Made by a program: the position numbers and the translations under genes
Notes under the pieces: model-generated
The model's input: the letters and a program-made list of their open reading frames with translations, nothing else
Databases searched by the model: none
Told to the model about the DNA's origin: nothing
Origin: an uncultured SAR86 cluster bacterium
GTDB lineage: Bacteria; Pseudomonadota; Gammaproteobacteria; Magnimaribacterales; AG-339-G14
NCBI GenBank assembly: GCA_902595715.1
Contig: CACJRI010000001.1
Span: 62,001 to 126,000, forward strand
Direction of reading: 5' to 3'
Length of the DNA: 64,000 nt
Shown: positions 61,239-64,000 of the stretch, piece by piece
Position numbering within the stretch: the first letter of the stretch is position 1
Layout: each line of letters opens with the position of its first letter

Positions 61239-62871
61239 TTGTTTTATTGTTATAGGTGTCAATAAGACTTTTCATTTTGCCTCTTAAAAGAAAAATGGAA
61301 ATTAAATTAGGCAGTGTGCTTGCTGCGACAGTAATTAAAGCAAAATTCCAAATAATTTCAGTATCAAGGAAACCACTACCCGCAATAAAAAAAGCAATAA
61401 TATAAAGAATTCTGTAATAAATTATTGAAGATTCTCCAAATAAATAAGCTGAACAACGATCGCCATAGTAGGCCCATGTGATGACAGTTGAAAAAGCGAA
61501 TAATAACAGTCCTACGGATACTATATATTCGCCATAACTTCCAAAAAATCCTTTATTGAATGCCTTACTTGTTAGAACTGCAGATTTAACTAGTGATTTG
61601 CCAACAAACTCGAAATCAGAATCAAATTCTGAATCTTTAATTTCTAATTTTCCCGTGAAAGGAATGCCATTTTTATTTACAGAAATATTTTCAGCAATGG
61701 ATCTGTTGTTAATAATTGTTACTGAATTTTGAATTTCACCTGAAATGACATTTAGATCGCCTGAAAAACTTTTAAGAGATGTACTTTCTCCATATAAAAA
61801 ATTTAAAATTTCTTTGCTGTCTCTTCGTTCATCTAAAGTTCCACTAACAACAAACATTGAGGTTCTTTCAAAGTTATTTGTAAATTTTTCTGTCCAAACT
61901 CCCGATGAAAGGATTACCAAGCCAGTCAGAGTACAAATTACAATCGTGTCAATAAACGGCTCTAATATTGAGACGAACCCTTCTTCAACAGAATGTTTGG
62001 TCCTTGAAGTTGCATGAGCGATGGGAGCTGATCCCTGACCTGCTTCATTAGAATATAGGCCTCTTGCCACCCCATATGTAAAAGCTAATGAAAATGAAGC
62101 TCCTAGAAAACCCCCAACTACAGAAGTTCCTTCAAATACATCGAGAATAATTATCTGAAAGGAGGGAATAATATTTTCATAATTGAAAATTAAAACACTC
62201 AGTCCCCCTATTAGATATATGAAAGCCATCACTGGGACAATTGATGCTGCTATTGTAGATATTCTTTTTATTCCTCCTATGATTACAAGAGCTACAAGTA
62301 AGCTCATCACACAAGAAGTCATAAGCGGATCAATTCCAAAACTTGATTCAATTGTGCTTGAAATGTTGTCAATTTGGGGCATATTTCCTGATCCAAAGGT
62401 ACTTACTAAAAGAGAAAAGGCGAATATCGTGCCTAACCATTTCATATTTAAGCCCTTTTCCATATAAACCATCGGGCCTCCTGAAATCTCACCAGAATTA
62501 TTTTTTTCTCGATAGGCATGGGATAAGGAAACTTCAACAAATTTAGTCGTCATCCCAAGAAAAGCTGTAAGCCACATCCAGAATAAGGCTGCTGGTCCTC
62601 CAATAAAAATAGCCATTGCTACTCCACCAATATTTCCTGTTCCAACTGTCCCTGATAAGGCTGTACTTAAAGCTTGAAAAGGAGATGTTTGGCCCTCATT
62701 GCCTTTACCAGATGAAAATAAAATTTTCCAACCCCTTGAAAAGTATTTAAGTTGAGGAACGCCTAAATATACTGTAAAAAAAATACCTACCGAGAGTAAA
62801 AGCAAAGGAAACCAAGTAGCACTTCCGAAGTAGCTATCAACTAAAAGAATATAGCTGTTTAGGAGTTCCAA
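61231..62871 (-). CDS. AGCS-family sodium:amino acid symporter with an extra soluble insertion
   Basis: A 546-residue sodium:alanine symporter family protein, longer than the usual 450-490. Family motifs are QALSTALSGTVGTGNIGGVA, GMTTKFVEVSLSHAYRE, YSNEAGQGSAPIAHA and FAFSTVITWAYYGDRCSAYL. Residues about 328-430, between helices ending ILSSGVW and the helix before FFGSYGEYIV, form a polar beta-rich insertion of roughly 100 residues. The start is TTG directly after the glutaredoxin stop. It should import an amino acid with sodium, using the gradient built by Na+-NQR. Substrate unknown. Confidence 0.92.
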   Translation of the reverse strand: MELLNSYILLVDSYFGSATWFPLLLLSVGIFFTVYLGVPQLKYFSRGWKILFSSGKGNEGQTSPFQALSTALSGTVGTGNIGGVAMAIFIGGPAALFWMWLTAFLGMTTKFVEVSLSHAYREKNNSGEISGGPMVYMEKGLNMKWLGTIFAFSLLVSTFGSGNMPQIDNISSTIESSFGIDPLMTSCVMSLLVALVIIGGIKRISTIAASIVPVMAFIYLIGGLSVLIFNYENIIPSFQIIILDVFEGTSVVGGFLGASFSLAFTYGVARGLYSNEAGQGSAPIAHATSRTKHSVEEGFVSILEPFIDTIVICTLTGLVILSSGVWTEKFTNNFERTSMFVVSGTLDERRDSKEILNFLYGESTSLKSFSGDLNVISGEIQNSVTIINNRSIAENISVNKNGIPFTGKLEIKDSEFDSDFEFVGKSLVKSAVLTSKAFNKGFFGSYGEYIVSVGLLLFAFSTVITWAYYGDRCSAYLFGESSIIYYRILYIIAFFIAGSGFLDTEIIWNFALITVAASTLPNLISIFLLRGKMKSLIDTYNNKTND

Positions 62872-63099
62872 TTATTCTTCAGATCTTACTTTTGCTTCAA
62901 ATTCAGTGTAGCCACCGATTAATTCGCCATTAACAGTAATTTGTGGAAAAGTTCTTGCGGAAGGAAACTTTTCGAACATTTGTTCCCTAGTAAAATCCAC
63001 ATCGAGCATATACTTTTTGTATTCAAAGTTTTTTTGTTTGCATAAATTTTCTGCTTTGTCACAAAAAGGACATTGCGGTTTAGACCAAATTTCTATCAT
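62872..63099 (-). CDS. grx: Glutaredoxin
   Basis: A 75-residue glutaredoxin. The redox site is KPQCPFCDKAENLC near residue 8, with the cis-proline in RTFPQITVNGELIGGYTEF. It uses glutathione to reduce disulfides. The ATG at 63099, with AGAGG upstream, is chosen; an earlier in-frame start at 63132 gives a non-homologous extension. It is directly followed by the AGCS transporter. Its presence fits a glutathione-using cell, as does the GST at 50.4 kb. Confidence 0.92.
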   Translation of the reverse strand: MIEIWSKPQCPFCDKAENLCKQKNFEYKKYMLDVDFTREQMFEKFPSARTFPQITVNGELIGGYTEFEAKVRSEE

Positions 63100-63120
63100 A
63101 ATTAACCTCTTATTAATTCT

Positions 63121-63816
63121 ATGACACTTCAAGCAATATCTAAAGGATTTGAGTATTACAAAAAATTTGGATTGAATTTTACTATTAAGATTCTCCCATT
63201 AATTTTTCTTTTTGGCTTCTTGGCAAGTGTTGGTACTTCATCAAGCTTATCAGAAGGTATATCAAATTTTGATATTTCTCTCTTGCTGATTAACAACTTT
63301 TTAATTTCTCCTCTCACAACTATTATTGCTATTTTCATAGCTAATGATTTGATTGAAAACAATAATAGAGATGTTTTGGTTTATTACGCGATTTCTTGGC
63401 AGTATTTATTAAAAGTATTGATACTTTCTTTAATTTCTACTTTATGTATTGGGATCGGTCTACTTTTATTCATAGTTCCTGGAATATTGATTGCTGGATT
63501 ACTTCTATTTGTGAATTATTTTGCAATTTTAGAAAATAAATCAGTTCTTGATTCTTTGAATCTTTCTTGGGAGAAAGCAAAGTTAAACTTCTTTCAATGT
63601 ATTCTTATGGCCGGTTTTTTTTGGTTCATTACAATTCTAACCATCACTATTTTGTCTACAATTTCAGGCAGTTATGAAGAACTGAGTCAGATTTCTCAAA
63701 CGCAAGCAATAATTTCAAGTAGTTTCGCAATATATATACAAGTATGTCTGATTTCTTTTCCCATCTTGGTTTTTTATAAAAAACAATCATCAAATAAGAT
63801 CAAAGACAGAATCTAA
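63121..63816 (+). CDS. YciC-like (UPF0259) membrane protein
   Basis: A 231-residue protein with about six hydrophobic helices. LLFIVPGILIAGLLLFVNYFAILENKSVLDSLNLSWE is the recognisable core (the VPG turn after helix 4 and the DSL.LSW loop), as in YciC/UPF0259 and related GPDPase membrane-domain proteins. Role unclear; envelope stress links are reported for YciC. It is divergent from the glutaredoxin gene and its end overlaps the gene at the right edge by 27 bases. Confidence 0.75.
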   Translation: MTLQAISKGFEYYKKFGLNFTIKILPLIFLFGFLASVGTSSSLSEGISNFDISLLLINNFLISPLTTIIAIFIANDLIENNNRDVLVYYAISWQYLLKVLILSLISTLCIGIGLLLFIVPGILIAGLLLFVNYFAILENKSVLDSLNLSWEKAKLNFFQCILMAGFFWFITILTITILSTISGSYEELSQISQTQAIISSSFAIYIQVCLISFPILVFYKKQSSNKIKDRI

Positions 63817-63999
63817 TTGAATTTTCTTATTTAGAGAAACCTTGTTTTCTAACATACCTTGCAGCAAGATGATTTCTTCTAAAAATAAGAAAAGTCTCTC
63901 CTGATCAAGTGTAGAAATTGCAGAAGCATTTTTAAAACCGCTATCCATTAATTTATTCGATAAAATATTGAATATATTTTGTTTTAAAATATTTAATCT
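63790..63999 (-). CDS. 3' end of a gene resembling DNA polymerase III delta' (HolB), cut by window
   Basis: A 69-residue open frame runs in from the right edge on the reverse strand and ends at TGA 63790-63792. It is all-helical (LFLFLEEIILLQGMLENK, VSLNKKIQLDSVFDLI). The closing pattern, a leucine-rich helix, then an N-type turn and a hydrophobic last helix, resembles the C-terminus of delta' subunits. With so little sequence this is a tentative match. It overlaps the convergent YciC-like gene by 27 bases, as other convergent pairs in this window do. Confidence 0.4.
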   Translation of the reverse strand, partial: RLNILKQNIFNILSNKLMDSGFKNASAISTLDQERLFLFLEEIILLQGMLENKVSLNKKIQLDSVFDLI

Positions 64000-64000
64000 A

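Noticed and set aside
63100-63132. Eleven-residue N-terminal extension of the glutaredoxin
   Set aside because: Glutaredoxins begin just before the CPFC strand. The ATG at 63099 has AGAGG upstream, and the extension overlaps the divergent gene.
1-64000. CRISPR arrays, tRNAs, rRNAs, insertion sequences, prophage or integron features
   Set aside because: No direct-repeat arrays, cloverleaf-like sequences, transposase or integrase motifs or attachment repeats were seen on reading both strands.

Overview
The window is a dense, AT-rich, mostly core chromosomal segment of a gammaproteobacterium. Several gene orders are typical of the class: mfd/csiV, gap-nqrABCDEF-apbE-nqrM, aceA/purB/mnmA/icd/clpS-clpA/infA, and lolCD-msbA-lpxK-kdsB-murB. 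Low GC, very short intergenic gaps, overlapping starts and stops, a sodium-pumping NADH dehydrogenase and several haloalkane dehalogenase homologues together suggest a streamlined marine lineage of the SAR86 type. That assignment is inference. No tRNA, rRNA, CRISPR array, insertion sequence, integrase or phage gene was seen, and no gene-free stretch exceeds about 140 bases.

Layout. Bases 1-9202 form one forward run: a 5'-truncated dienoyl-CoA-reductase-like SDR, an aldehyde dehydrogenase, a single LolC/E protein with LolD, an in-frame fusion of the lipid A flippase MsbA to the lipid A 4'-kinase LpxK, then KdsB, MurB and a DUF1285 protein. Bases 9204-14045 hold a small monooxygenase-fold protein, a small exported protein, ETF-ubiquinone oxidoreductase, both ETF subunits and NfuA. 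Bases 14084-19194 hold sbcB, csiV and mfd. Bases 19276-30012 hold a two-subunit acyl-CoA dehydrogenase, a long GAPDH and the full Na+-NQR cluster with its maturation factors ApbE and the tiny NqrM. Bases 30009-38230 hold isocitrate lyase, purB, mnmA, icd, clpS, clpA and infA.

The accessory part runs from about 38.2 to 58.1 kb. It starts with a tiny membrane ORF, a mini-lipoprotein and a 983-residue secreted protein of unknown function. A LinB-like haloalkane dehalogenase and the Anbu / ATP-grasp / alpha-E module follow, then two exported proteins of unknown function. Next come a tight GST - nitronate monooxygenase - haloalkane-dehalogenase-like - membrane protein operon and an exported haloalkane-dehalogenase-like protein, divergent from a TetR regulator with two operator-like palindromes between them. 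An alpha/beta hydrolase and a Wzc-Wza pair with an unknown secreted partner end this part. The right end holds oligopeptidase B, an L-2-hydroxyglutarate-oxidase-like flavoprotein, an AGCS transporter with an extra soluble insertion, a glutaredoxin, a YciC-like membrane protein and the 3' end of a gene resembling DNA polymerase III delta'.

How the genes fit together. Acyl-CoA dehydrogenases, ETF and ETF-QO pass electrons from acyl-CoA oxidation to quinone. Na+-NQR feeds the same quinone pool and builds a sodium gradient that the AGCS symporter can use. Isocitrate lyase and isocitrate dehydrogenase form the glyoxylate/TCA branch point needed when acetyl-CoA is the carbon source. The MsbA-LpxK fusion, KdsB and LolCD cover late outer-membrane assembly. 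The dehalogenase/GST/nitronate monooxygenase cluster is the most plausible undescribed pathway; its substrates cannot be read from sequence.
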